The notes: generated from the sequence alone by a model not told the origin. Positions 36,395 to 44,140 are shown, counted from the stretch's first letter. The stretch is DNA of 64,000 nt from Mesorhizobium sangaii (GCF_014207355.1 NZ_JACHEF010000001.1:796002-860001); one strand, 5' to 3'. Made by a program: numbers and translations.

Positions 36395-36471
36395 CGGAGT
36401 GTAGCGCAGCCTGGTAGCGCACCTCGTTCGGGACGAGGGGGTCGCAGGTTCAAATCCTGCCACTCCGACCA
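36395..36471 (+). tRNA. tRNA-Pro(CGG)
   Basis: A 77-nt cloverleaf: acceptor stem CGGAGTG/CACTCCG, D arm GCGC...GCGC, anticodon stem CCTCG/CGAGG with loop TTCGGGA giving anticodon CGG (reads CCG), T arm GCAGG-TTCAAAT-CCTGC and encoded CCA. Its 3' part belongs to a 71-bp sequence repeated at 43942-44012, so it is the integration site of the island that follows. Confidence 0.97.
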
Positions 36472-36511
36472 GAAAAAACAATGTGTTAGCGCATCCCGAC
36501 TTTGGCGCCCC
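36441..36511 (+). repeat. Left attachment repeat (attL-like), 3' end of tRNA-Pro
   Basis: A 71-bp direct repeat beginning in the tRNA variable loop and running 40 bp past the tRNA. It matches 43942-44012 at 68 of 71 positions. The tRNA is intact on this side. Confidence 0.93.
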
Positions 36512-36513
36512 CA

Positions 36514-36674
36514 CCGACAGCCAGCAGCGTTCAAAATCGATTTCGCGACTGAGCGCGTTGTCGAGCGAACTGGTGAAGCCGTACGGCCCTGCCGATCACC
36601 GAATCGATGAGCGCACGATCCTTGTCGACATAGGCCTGCAGGGCCTTCTTCACGGTTTCAAGCGGGCCGGTCAT
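36514..36674 (-). pseudogene. Truncated, frameshifted SnoaL/NTF2-like gene
   Basis: From ATG at 36674 the reading MTGPLETVKKALQAYVDKDR and then ALIDSVIG matches the N terminus of small NTF2/SnoaL-like proteins. One base later the frame shifts and the match continues as PYGFTSSLDNALSREIDF and ERCW, stopping within a few bases of the left island repeat. So the gene has a 1-nt frameshift and has lost its 3' half at the boundary. Confidence 0.7.
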
Positions 36675-36684
36675 GGCTGTAGGT

Positions 36685-37800
36685 TCAATTGGCCGTCTTG
36701 TTCGCCTGTTGTCTCACTGCATCTATCAAGTCTCGTGTCGCTTGAGCAACCTTGGCAACTGGTAGTCGATGAACGCAGTAGACGCCGCCCGGGTTGTCGG
36801 GTTTGCACAATCCGGGCGCAACACACTGGCAAGGCAACGGCGGCTCAACGGTGCGGTGAAGCACCCCAAAAGGCCCCCAGATGTCGGGGGGCGTCAGGCC
36901 ATACAGGCCCACAACTGGAGTTCCGACTGACGCAGCCATGTGCATTGGGCCGCTCTCGTTTCCCAGAAAGATAAATGCATCCGAAAGCAATGCTGTTAGT
37001 GTCTCAAGCGAGGCTTTGCCAACAACGCTCACCAATGGTGACACTGCCACATTCAAGATAGCTTGCGCGGTTGCGCTCTCATCAGGTCCACCAATCAGCA
37101 ATGACCGCAGGCCCTTGGTTGCATAAACCTCGTCGATTACTGCAGCGAACCGTTCAGGTTGCCAACACCGCCCTTCGAACCTTGCTCCAGCGTGTACTGC
37201 GACGAAAGCCTTTACGGCCAGATTGCTTTGCGCCAGAATCTGGGTAGATGCGCTTCGCCCGACTGGTGTGGGTTCTAGCCTCGGTGTCACTTCTCGCAAT
37301 TCTATCCCAAGCGCTTCAAGCGGGGACAGATATCGGTACAAGTAGTGCACGCCTCCATAGCCGAAGGTTTCAGCAAATATATTAGCAGGCTGAACTTCCC
37401 AAAATTTCAGGGGCTTTTCCGGGGGATTGTAACCAACGCGCAGGGGGGCGCCGATTGACCTGTGCAGTATCCGTGATGTCTTCGAGTCAGTTAAATCAAT
37501 GGTGAGATCGAATTTTCGGCGGCGCAGGTCAGCGACCAGGCTTGAATATTCCTTCACTCGCTGAGGCAGACTTCTACCAGCACCTCGACGGTCGAATCCG
37601 ATAGCCTCGTCTGCGATATTCTGGCTGACTACGAAGTCTCGCAGGCCAGAAGCGCAAAGCATGGCTATCGCAGCGTTTGGGTAAGCGAGGCGCAGATTTC
37701 GCACGAGCGCCGAGGTCAGAATGACATCCCCGATGTACTTCGTCTGAATAACGAGAATGGACTTGATAGCCAGCCGATCAGCCATCGAGATATTCAGCAC
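36685..37800 (-). CDS. Glycosyltransferase family 9 (heptosyltransferase-like)
   Basis: A 371-residue GT9 enzyme related to ADP-heptose:LPS heptosyltransferases. The N-terminal ILVIQTKYIGDVILTSALVRNLR is the acceptor-side signature, and FLGNESGPMHMAASVGTPVVGLYG near residue 285 is the nucleotide-sugar site. A Cys-rich C-terminal stretch (CQCVAPGLCKPDNPGGVYCVHRL) is as in family members. GTG at 37800 has GAGG with good spacing and is chosen over ATG at 37785. An EcfG-type promoter lies 50 bp upstream. It is in the island, downstream of two further transferase-like genes, and lower in GC than the core chromosome. Confidence 0.88.
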   Translation of the reverse strand: MLNISMADRLAIKSILVIQTKYIGDVILTSALVRNLRLAYPNAAIAMLCASGLRDFVVSQNIADEAIGFDRRGAGRSLPQRVKEYSSLVADLRRRKFDLTIDLTDSKTSRILHRSIGAPLRVGYNPPEKPLKFWEVQPANIFAETFGYGGVHYLYRYLSPLEALGIELREVTPRLEPTPVGRSASTQILAQSNLAVKAFVAVHAGARFEGRCWQPERFAAVIDEVYATKGLRSLLIGGPDESATAQAILNVAVSPLVSVVGKASLETLTALLSDAFIFLGNESGPMHMAASVGTPVVGLYGLTPPDIWGPFGVLHRTVEPPLPCQCVAPGLCKPDNPGGVYCVHRLPVAKVAQATRDLIDAVRQQANKTAN

Positions 37801-37849
37801 ATCGACCTCACGAAGGGCGGCGGGTCAAATTGGTCATTGGTGGGCGCCC

Positions 37850-37874
37850 AACGTCCAATCGAGCTCACGGTTCC
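37850..37874 (-). promoter_or_regulatory. EcfG/RpoE2-type promoter for the GT9 gene
   Basis: On the minus strand GGAAC (37874-37870), 17 nt whose last base is C, then GTT (37852-37850), i.e. GGAAC-N16-CGTT, the complete consensus. It is 50 bp before the GT9 GTG start. Confidence 0.6.
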
Positions 37875-37925
37875 GGCTAATGGATATCTCTCTTTTCGTC
37901 AGCGAAGCAAGGTCGTCTGTCGTCG

Positions 37926-38624
37926 TCATGGCATCTGTCCCTGCCACAAGGGCAATCCACTTTCTGCCGCGAAGTCCCTATCCTCTGCGTAGATTGGCTC
38001 GCCTCTTTTCACCACCCGTCGAAGCAAATCCGCATCTTCGTCGGCATGATATCGAAAGGCATTTCGGGTGTCGTATCCATGCCCGGCTTGGGACAGGGAA
38101 AACCCGCTGACGACAACAGGAGCGAAACCGGCGAAACGCGCCAGCATGATCGCGAAGGCTCCGGTGGAGATTTTCCGGTGCCAGCCGCGGGACACATGAT
38201 ATTTGCCGCTAAGCCGCCAGACGATGTTGGCAAGCTGCCATTTGGTAAGCGCCTGCAAGGTGTCATAACGATAATCAAAGGTGCGACAACCGGCTTCCAG
38301 CTTGTCCTCAACGTCCGGCCAAACCGGGACGATCAGATGCTTTGCCTGCCGTCCTTTCAACAAATCACGCTTGTAAAAATCCTGCTCGTCCTGGCCGACC
38401 AAAATGCCGCGGCGGATCAGGGCGATGTCGGGAACTGGTAGACCGAAGGTTTCCGCCAAAAGCTGGGAAGCATTGACCGTCACCAGTCCCCAATCGGCAT
38501 CATGTCCCTGCGGGAGGCGAAAATTCGGCGCTGCCCCCATCACCAAGGCGGGGCCCGTGACACTGGGCAAGCGAAGAATTGGCTTTGAGAAGGTTGGCAA
38601 GAGATCTGAAAGCGGAGTTTTCAT
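37926..38624 (-). CDS. Uncharacterised protein, possibly a GT29-like (sialyltransferase-fold) glycosyltransferase
   Basis: A 232-residue protein of unknown function. A hydrophobic nucleotide-site-like stretch (GPALVMGAAPNFRLP) is near residue 25. Later KISTGAFAIMLARFAGFAPVVVSGFSLS and the H-containing YHADEDADLLRRVVKRG resemble the order of motifs in sialyltransferase-type folds (S-G...GF, then H-x4-D/E). This similarity is by eye and weak. Its ATG overlaps the stop of the upstream DxD glycosyltransferase (ATGA), and it is followed by GT9, so a role in glycan assembly is likely from context. Confidence 0.5.
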   Translation of the reverse strand: MKTPLSDLLPTFSKPILRLPSVTGPALVMGAAPNFRLPQGHDADWGLVTVNASQLLAETFGLPVPDIALIRRGILVGQDEQDFYKRDLLKGRQAKHLIVPVWPDVEDKLEAGCRTFDYRYDTLQALTKWQLANIVWRLSGKYHVSRGWHRKISTGAFAIMLARFAGFAPVVVSGFSLSQAGHGYDTRNAFRYHADEDADLLRRVVKRGEPIYAEDRDFAAESGLPLWQGQMP

Positions 38625-39367
38625 GCGGGAATCTGAACCGCATGTTCCTCAAACGCGCGCAGAATGCTCTCTTCTCGGCTCCACAATTCGTCCCATTGCG
38701 TAGCGCCGGACCAGCCAGCAAACCAAGGACCGCCGAGCGTATAGTGCGCCAGCGAGACATCGGCGGGGTCGAGTTCGGTAGCCGAAGCCCCTACGAGGTA
38801 GTTCCATGCCAGGGGCAATTCCCCGATCTCATGGTCCTCAAGCCATTTGAAGGCGTGGAGGTCACGTCCGGGCCACGTATTGAGCATCTCGTTGGTCAGC
38901 CGTTTGTTGGCCGGATGATCCAGATTCCACAAAACGACCGACGACCAGTTTTTGCGGCGATAGAACGTCTGCGTTTGCCCGTCCATCTTGACCGCTTCGG
39001 ATTCGCGTTGCTGGTGCTTAACCGCCATAATCGCGTAGGAAGGATCGACCAGGTCGAGCAGCTTGACTGGATCCTTCAGAAACAGGACGTCACAGTCGCA
39101 GAACATGGCCCAGCCGCCTTGCCTCATAAACGGAACGGCAAAGCGCGATATGGCAAACTCGGTCGACATCGGCGCCTCGGAAATCGGGCACCAGAGCTTG
39201 CCATCACGTACCACCATCGGTCGCTTCATGATTCCTTGGGCTTCAAGGTCTTTGAGCACGAGTGGCTGTATCTGCAACGGCGTGCTTGTCCGCCGGTAGG
39301 CGCTCCATCGCGCTACGTCTAGAACTCGGGATTCGCGTGGGTCATACCCAATGTAGATTGGTATCAC
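38621..39367 (-). CDS. Glycosyltransferase, GT8-like, with DxD motif
   Basis: A 248-residue GT-A type transferase. It begins IPIYIGYDPRESRVLDVARWS, has a DxD-type metal site in MFCDCDVLFLKDP (about residue 112), and a late WNYLVG...SLAHYTLGGPWF stretch as in GT8-like enzymes. The GTG start at 39367 is the only reasonable one. First gene of the three-gene transferase run in the island. Donor and acceptor sugars are unknown; a lipopolysaccharide or capsule modification is plausible. Confidence 0.75.
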   Translation of the reverse strand: MIPIYIGYDPRESRVLDVARWSAYRRTSTPLQIQPLVLKDLEAQGIMKRPMVVRDGKLWCPISEAPMSTEFAISRFAVPFMRQGGWAMFCDCDVLFLKDPVKLLDLVDPSYAIMAVKHQQRESEAVKMDGQTQTFYRRKNWSSVVLWNLDHPANKRLTNEMLNTWPGRDLHAFKWLEDHEIGELPLAWNYLVGASATELDPADVSLAHYTLGGPWFAGWSGATQWDELWSREESILRAFEEHAVQIPA

Positions 39368-39424
39368 GTGGCAGCTCTATAATTTGATGTGAATTTACGC
39401 GACTTAAGCATGGCAGCACTGCAA

Positions 39425-39606
39425 GCGGAAGACCCGAAGTACGGCCGATCAGTTCGTCGCGGTGGCGACCGTCCACGGTGAACGGCACCCCACTGCGCTA
39501 TCGGGAAGGTCTCGACGTAGAAGCGGGGCCGCAGCCTCCGCGTCCTTGTCGTACCAGAGGCGAATCGCGGAATCACCTTGAAGAAAAACTTCGCTACCCA
39601 TACCAT
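39425..39606 (-). pseudogene. Decayed VOC/PhnB-like gene
   Basis: From 39606 the frames read in turn FFFKVIPR, then (shifted) IRLWYDKDAEAAA, then (shifted back) RFYVETFP and (shifted) PDSAVG, reconstructing the N terminus of a PhnB-type vicinal-oxygen-chelate protein. At least two frameshifts and the absence of the remaining two thirds show it is dead. It fills the gap between the glycosyltransferases and OsmC. Confidence 0.65.
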
Positions 39607-39687
39607 ATCAGGCCATGGTGAAATCTGATCAGGAGGTCAGTGGAATCGGTCGGGTTTTTGAGCCAGTGCAAGATAGGGAGGATAATC

Positions 39688-40245
39688 ATGGCTTCCGAAG
39701 TACAGGCCAACAATGGCGTTAACGTGGAGGCGCTGCTCGCCGCAAAGGAAGCGCTTTCCAACGCTCCGGAAGCCGCGCAATTCAAGTGGCGCGCGGCTTG
39801 CGAATGGAAGGATGGCACCCACAGCCACTCGACGGTCGAGAGCTTCTACGGTCTCGGCCAGGACCAGCATCGCAAGACCACGTTCGCATTCGATGCCGAC
39901 CATCCGGAGGTCTTCGCTTCCTTGGATAAGGGCGCCACGCCCGTCGAATACGTGCTGGTCGGGTTGGCGAGTTGCCTGACCGCCGGCATCGCCGCGGTTG
40001 CCCAGAACCGCAACATCCAATTGAAGTCGGTGAAGGCGACCATCGAAGGCGACATGGACCTCGCCGGCATACTCGGCATCGATAGCGACGTCCGCAACGG
40101 CTTCAGCGGCATCACGGTGAAGTACAACATCGACGCCGACGCCAAGCCCGAGGACATCGAGGCTCTCGTCGCTCAGTCGCAGAAGCGATCGGCGGTTTAT
40201 GACATTGTCACCAATCCGACGAACGTCACGGTCGTGGTGAATTGA
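39688..40245 (+). CDS. OsmC-family protein
   Basis: A 185-residue OsmC-fold protein. The family's reactive Cys is C96 in VGLASCLTAGIAAVAQNRNI. The second peroxidatic position is Ser (QKRSAVYDIVT), so this is a one-Cys subtype and may not work as a classical organic-hydroperoxide reductase. AGGGAGGA gives a strong ribosome-binding site for ATG at 39688. It is followed, after 53 bp, by a flavin oxidoreductase on the same strand and lies opposite the SBP56 operon. A thiol or peroxide-related role fits this context but is inferred. Confidence 0.85.
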   Translation: MASEVQANNGVNVEALLAAKEALSNAPEAAQFKWRAACEWKDGTHSHSTVESFYGLGQDQHRKTTFAFDADHPEVFASLDKGATPVEYVLVGLASCLTAGIAAVAQNRNIQLKSVKATIEGDMDLAGILGIDSDVRNGFSGITVKYNIDADAKPEDIEALVAQSQKRSAVYDIVTNPTNVTVVVN

Positions 40246-40298
40246 AAGGCACTTCGAGCCGTAGACTCTGAGAGGGCGCGATTAGTTCCGTCACCACC

Positions 40299-41513
40299 GT
40301 GATCGTCGGTGCAGGGCACGCGGGGCTCGCGATGAGCCGCTGCCTCGCGGAGCGTTCGATCGACCATGTACTGCTGGAGCGCGGCGAGATTGCCCATACC
40401 TGGCGCACCGAGCGGTGGGATTCGCTGCGGTTGCTCACCCCGAACTGGCAGAGCCGGCTACCGGGCTTCCGCTATGATGGCGACGACCCCGATGGCTACC
40501 GGACGATGCCAGAGGTGATCGATTTCCTTGGGGACTATGCCAAGGCGATCTCGGCTCCGGTCAGAACCCACACGACCGTCACCTCGGTTCGCAGCGACGG
40601 GGCGGGATATCTTGTGCGCACGGATCGCGGCGAGTGGCGGTGCCGGACCGTGGTGCTGGCGTCGGGCGCGTGCAACATCGCGCGCCTGCCCGATTTCGCC
40701 GTCCGCGCGCCGCCGTCGATCACCATGCTGACGGCGCAGTCCTACCGCAATCCGGGTCAGGTCGCCGACGGTGGCGTGTTGGTGGTGGGCGCGTCGGCGA
40801 GCGGCACCCAGATCGCTCAGGAACTGCAACGTTCGGGGCGCCAAGTGACCCTGTCGGTGGGCGAGCACATCCGGGCGCCCCGCGTCTATCGCGGCAAGGA
40901 CCTGGAGTGGTGGATGGACGCCGCCGGCGTGCTCGACGAGCGCTACGACGAGGTAGACGACATCAGGCGGGCACGACGGGTTCCTTCGCTGCAGCTTGCC
41001 GGCACGCCCGACCGCACCACCCTCGACCTCAATTCGCTGGTCCACCTCGGCGTCCGGCTCGTCGGTCGTCTCGCCGGCATCACCGAAGACGGCAAGGCCC
41101 AGTTTGCAGGGTCGTTGCGCAACATGTGCGCGCTTTCCGATCTGAAGATGGCCCGGCTGCTCGACCTCATCGACGAATGGGCGCGCGACAACGGCCTGGA
41201 CACGACGGTCGGGCCGCCGGATCGCCCGCCGCCGACCCATGTCGAGGACAACCCGCCGCTCGGCCTCGACCTCGCCAGCGGCGCGATCAGGACGATCATC
41301 TGGGCCACCGGCTACCGTCCGGACTATTCGTGGCTGGAGCTGCCGGTCCTCGACCGCAAGGGTTACGTCCGTCACGACGGCGGGGTTGCTGAACATCCGG
41401 GCATGTACCTGATGGGGATGCAGTTTCTGCGCCGCCGCAAATCTGCGCTGATCGATGGCGCTGGCGACGACGCGCGTGATCTCAGCGCCCATCTGGCATC
41501 GTACCTGGGGTAG
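40299..41513 (+). CDS. FAD-dependent oxidoreductase (FMO/CzcO-like)
   Basis: A 404-residue flavoprotein with an N-terminal FAD fold (VIVGAGHAGLAMSRCLAE), a central NAD(P)H fold (VLVVGASASGTQIAQELQRSG) and the ATGYRPDYSWL motif before the C terminus, which is typical of single-component flavin monooxygenases and thioredoxin-reductase-like relatives. The only in-frame start seen is GTG at 40299 and it has a poor ribosome-binding site; the true start could be a rarer codon slightly upstream. It is convergent with the CoA-binding gene. Confidence 0.8.
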   Translation: MIVGAGHAGLAMSRCLAERSIDHVLLERGEIAHTWRTERWDSLRLLTPNWQSRLPGFRYDGDDPDGYRTMPEVIDFLGDYAKAISAPVRTHTTVTSVRSDGAGYLVRTDRGEWRCRTVVLASGACNIARLPDFAVRAPPSITMLTAQSYRNPGQVADGGVLVVGASASGTQIAQELQRSGRQVTLSVGEHIRAPRVYRGKDLEWWMDAAGVLDERYDEVDDIRRARRVPSLQLAGTPDRTTLDLNSLVHLGVRLVGRLAGITEDGKAQFAGSLRNMCALSDLKMARLLDLIDEWARDNGLDTTVGPPDRPPPTHVEDNPPLGLDLASGAIRTIIWATGYRPDYSWLELPVLDRKGYVRHDGGVAEHPGMYLMGMQFLRRRKSALIDGAGDDARDLSAHLASYLG

Positions 41514-41571
41514 AATTCAATCCAAGACCAGGGGCGGTTGCCGCGACACCTCCGAATTCGGTGACCTGCAA

Positions 41572-42030
41572 TCATATTCCCAGGTGCAACTTCGGCTTCC
41601 AGAAGGGGCGGAACAACTCGATCTTTGGACAGCGGTTCATTACCACTTTCAAGCCTGCTTCCTCCGCCAACCGGGCGGCAGCGTCATCGCGCACCCCAAT
41701 CTGACCCCACAGAACCTTGGCATTAATGGCGATGGCCTCCTCAGCAACGTCCAACAGATCTTCGGAACGGCGAAAAACCTCAACCATATCCACAGGCCGG
41801 TCGATGGCCGCCAGCGACGGGTACACCTTAAGCCCTCGAATTTCATCCAGGCCGGGACTGGGGTTGACGGGGATCATATCGTAGCCGATCTCGTGCAGCA
41901 CCCGGAGTACACCATAGGAAAACTTGGTTTTATCGGGGCTGGCCCCCACCATCGCGATGGTTTTGACCGATTTCAGAATTCCTTGCAGATAAGCCTCCGG
42001 ATAGGGCTCATCATGGTTCATATGGGTCAT
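41572..42030 (-). CDS. CoA-binding domain protein (YccU-like)
   Basis: A 152-residue Rossmann-like CoA-binding protein: KTIAMVGASPDKTKFSYGVLRVLHEIGYDMIPVNP at the N terminus is the family signature, followed by VDMVEVFRRSEDLLDVAEEAIAINAKVLWGQIGV and the conserved Cys in GLKVVMNRCPKIE. The role of this family is not established. The ATG overlaps the ferredoxin stop by 4 nt, so it is translationally coupled as third gene of the SBP56 operon. Confidence 0.87.
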   Translation of the reverse strand: MTHMNHDEPYPEAYLQGILKSVKTIAMVGASPDKTKFSYGVLRVLHEIGYDMIPVNPSPGLDEIRGLKVYPSLAAIDRPVDMVEVFRRSEDLLDVAEEAIAINAKVLWGQIGVRDDAAARLAEEAGLKVVMNRCPKIELFRPFWKPKLHLGI

Positions 42031-42398
42031 TTCTCTTCGTCCAACGGGGTCGCAATATCGGCTTTCAATTCATGCGCGGCCAGGGGGTCAAGGAAGGGGT
42101 TGCGGTAGAGCTTGTCGTGGCTTTCAACGCCGACCTCCAGCGTGCAGTCGCTCAAAGGGCGCGCGACGCAGAGGATTATGTAGCCATTGTTGATCTGGCG
42201 GTTGTTCAACGCCCGCTGCGCTTGTTGATTGACTTTGCCGCTGATTATTTTGGCCGCACAGCTTATGCAGCCGCCATACTGGCACCCATAGGGCAGATCC
42301 ACGCCCTGCTCGCGCAAGCTTTGCAAGAGGGGCTTGCGGTGATCGACGTCAAAGGCCGCACCGCCTTGATTGGCGAGAGTGATGGTGAAGCTGGTCAT
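42027..42398 (-). CDS. Plant-type [2Fe-2S] ferredoxin
   Basis: A 123-residue ferredoxin. Cluster ligands are C39-x4-C44-x2-C47-x29-C77 (YGCQYGGCISCAAK...ILCVARPL), the plant-type pattern. A C-terminal extension of about 40 residues (NPFLDPLAAHELKADIATPLDEEK) follows. The ATG at 42398 overlaps the SBP56 stop (ATGA); an upstream ATG at 42419 would add seven residues. It probably carries electrons for the neighbouring methanethiol oxidase-like enzyme or the flavin oxidoreductase, which is inferred from position. Confidence 0.88.
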   Translation of the reverse strand: MTSFTITLANQGGAAFDVDHRKPLLQSLREQGVDLPYGCQYGGCISCAAKIISGKVNQQAQRALNNRQINNGYIILCVARPLSDCTLEVGVESHDKLYRNPFLDPLAAHELKADIATPLDEEK

Positions 42399-43750
42399 AC
42401 CCAGATGTCGCTCGTGCAATCACCGCCGGGATAACGGGTTTCGTGGCAGCGGCTTGGTCCATTTGGTTCCTTGCCAAAATCGACAACAAATCGCGGATCG
42501 ATTTCCATGCCGCCGTTTTCCGTATCGCAGTTGACCATCAGCATGCATCCGCCATTGGTGCGGATTTCCGGATAGAACTGGTTGTCCCAGGTCGAGAAAA
42601 GTGAGGTCGTCACATACAGGCGCTTGCCGTCGAGGCTGAGCTGGATCATCTGGGGCCCGCCAGTCACTTTCACGCCATTGACCTCAGGCGCACGGCCGAG
42701 AAGTCCGCCCATCCACACTTGTCCGGTAAGCTTGGCATTGTGAGGGTCCGAGATGTCGTACTGACGGATGTCGCCGTGCAACCAGTTGCACAAATAGAGG
42801 TATCTATCGTCCATGCTGAGCAGAATGACCGAGATCACGCCCGGTATCGGGATCGGCCATTCGGGATGCGGCTCATTGTCGACATCAATAATTTTTTCCC
42901 ATTGCCAAGCGCCCGCCGCATCCTTCCACCAATGGATGATATTTGCTGAAAGGGCCGCGCCAACAAAGCCGTGACTGCTATCGGGATTGTGGTGGAACCG
43001 CACTTCCAGTGGGATCAGGCCATCTTCTCCGAGATAGAATGTTTGCTTCGGCTCCTTCTTTTCAAAATCCCAGAAATGGATCTCTCGGCCATATTTCAGA
43101 TGGCCAACCTCTTCCAGGTCAAAGCCCGGCATGAAGGTGTTGGGAGCGGCCCACTCCGAACTGACCATTACGTTGTGTCGCGGCTGGTACCAGAAGTCAT
43201 AACCAAACTTGATGCCGCCCATGGAGTTTTCCCAACGGCCGACGATCTCGAACTCCTTGCTGAGCTGCAAATAGCCGCCGGGGGCATTGCCCTGAGCGTC
43301 GCCAAGCATGGAAACGATGATGTCCGAGCCAAGGCAATGCACCGTGTGCGGTGCCGACAAGTTGGTCCTGGTTTTGATGTCAGCGCCGCTTATGACTTTG
43401 AATAGTGTCGGATTGCGAGGATCGGTACCGCAATCGACAATGTGCAGGTTGGACGAGCGCACACCCGGCACAATCAAATACTTCCGCTCCATGCTCGCAT
43501 CGCCATGGCACGACGAACAGGCATTCCAGCCCGAGTGATGAAGCTCATCGCCAATGCCCGGCATTTGCAGGCGTGAAATCACTTGGCTGTAGGTCGAACT
43601 CTCGGGGTCGACATCAATGGTGCACAAATAGTCCGGCTTCTGAATGCCCGTGCCGGTGTAGATGGCAATCGTATAGAGCAGCTTTTCGCGAGGTGCGGTC
43701 ATCGCCTCGGCTGGAGAAGCATAGCCCGGTCCGCAGCAATGATTGGTCAT
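42395..43750 (-). CDS. Methanethiol oxidase / selenium-binding protein 56 family
   Basis: A 451-residue SBP56-family protein; bacterial and human members oxidise methanethiol to formaldehyde, sulfide and hydrogen peroxide. The N terminus CCGPGYASPAEAM...REKLLY and the conserved CSSC site, here C78-S-S-C81-H82 in WNACSSCHGD, are present, as are the His-rich beta-propeller stretches (FHHNPDSSHGFVG; LYLCNWLHGDIRQYDIS; MIQLSLDGKRLYVTTSL). No signal peptide is seen, whereas some bacterial methanethiol oxidases are exported. It is first gene of a tightly overlapping operon with ferredoxin and a CoA-binding protein and has atypically low GC. Confidence 0.9.
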   Translation of the reverse strand: MTNHCCGPGYASPAEAMTAPREKLLYTIAIYTGTGIQKPDYLCTIDVDPESSTYSQVISRLQMPGIGDELHHSGWNACSSCHGDASMERKYLIVPGVRSSNLHIVDCGTDPRNPTLFKVISGADIKTRTNLSAPHTVHCLGSDIIVSMLGDAQGNAPGGYLQLSKEFEIVGRWENSMGGIKFGYDFWYQPRHNVMVSSEWAAPNTFMPGFDLEEVGHLKYGREIHFWDFEKKEPKQTFYLGEDGLIPLEVRFHHNPDSSHGFVGAALSANIIHWWKDAAGAWQWEKIIDVDNEPHPEWPIPIPGVISVILLSMDDRYLYLCNWLHGDIRQYDISDPHNAKLTGQVWMGGLLGRAPEVNGVKVTGGPQMIQLSLDGKRLYVTTSLFSTWDNQFYPEIRTNGGCMLMVNCDTENGGMEIDPRFVVDFGKEPNGPSRCHETRYPGGDCTSDIWV

Positions 43751-44140
43751 GGGTGGGTCCCCAATTTGAACAGATCACTGGCCAACCCCAAAGGGTCAAG
43801 CTGGAATGTTAGTGCATGCTTGGCTTTGGCGCTACGGCCGCGGTGGCTGCCTGGGGACGGGACACAAAGATGGACAGACGTCGTCAGCGGTGACGGGAAG
43901 CACCGGAAATCCGAGCTTTTGCTGGCGGACCCGCTCGTTCGGTCGCAGGTTCAGATCCTGCCACTCCGACCAGAAAAGACAACGTGTTAGCGCATCCCGA
44001 CTTTGGCGCCCCATGAACTCCCTGCCATCGTGTGGACTTCGGCCGATAGCGGCGCTTTTGCTGTGTCCGCTTCGACTGATCACATTACGATTAAAGGCCG
44101 ACGGGCCGACGAAAATCGACGGGCACAGACCTCGTCGCGT
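43751..44140. other. Right island margin, no gene seen
   Basis: 390 bp without convincing coding sequence. It includes the right attachment repeat (43942-44012) and, at about 43807-43831, a stretch that resembles the end of that repeat (TTAG-GCAT and CTTTGGCGC in the same order) and may be a third, worn copy. Confidence 0.5.
43942..44012 (+). repeat. Right attachment repeat (attR-like) with partial tRNA-Pro
   Basis: Copy of 36441-36511 with three mismatches. It carries the T arm, acceptor 3' strand and CCA of tRNA-Pro. Just left of it, CTCGTTCG of the anticodon arm is also present but the next 9 bases of the tRNA are missing, so this is a non-functional tRNA fragment. Confidence 0.93.

Larger units (their letters stand above)
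36512..44012. mobile_element. tRNA-Pro-associated genomic island, about 7.5 kb, without integrase
   Basis: DNA between the 71-bp repeats plus one repeat copy, 7501 bp. It contains a truncated NTF2-like pseudogene, three glycosyltransferase-type genes, a decayed VOC-family gene, OsmC, a flavin oxidoreductase and the CoA-binding/ferredoxin/SBP56 operon. Several stretches, such as 43021-43080 at about 43 % GC, are well below the surrounding chromosome. No integrase, transposase or relaxase is present, so the island is a remnant or was moved in trans. Confidence 0.8.
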
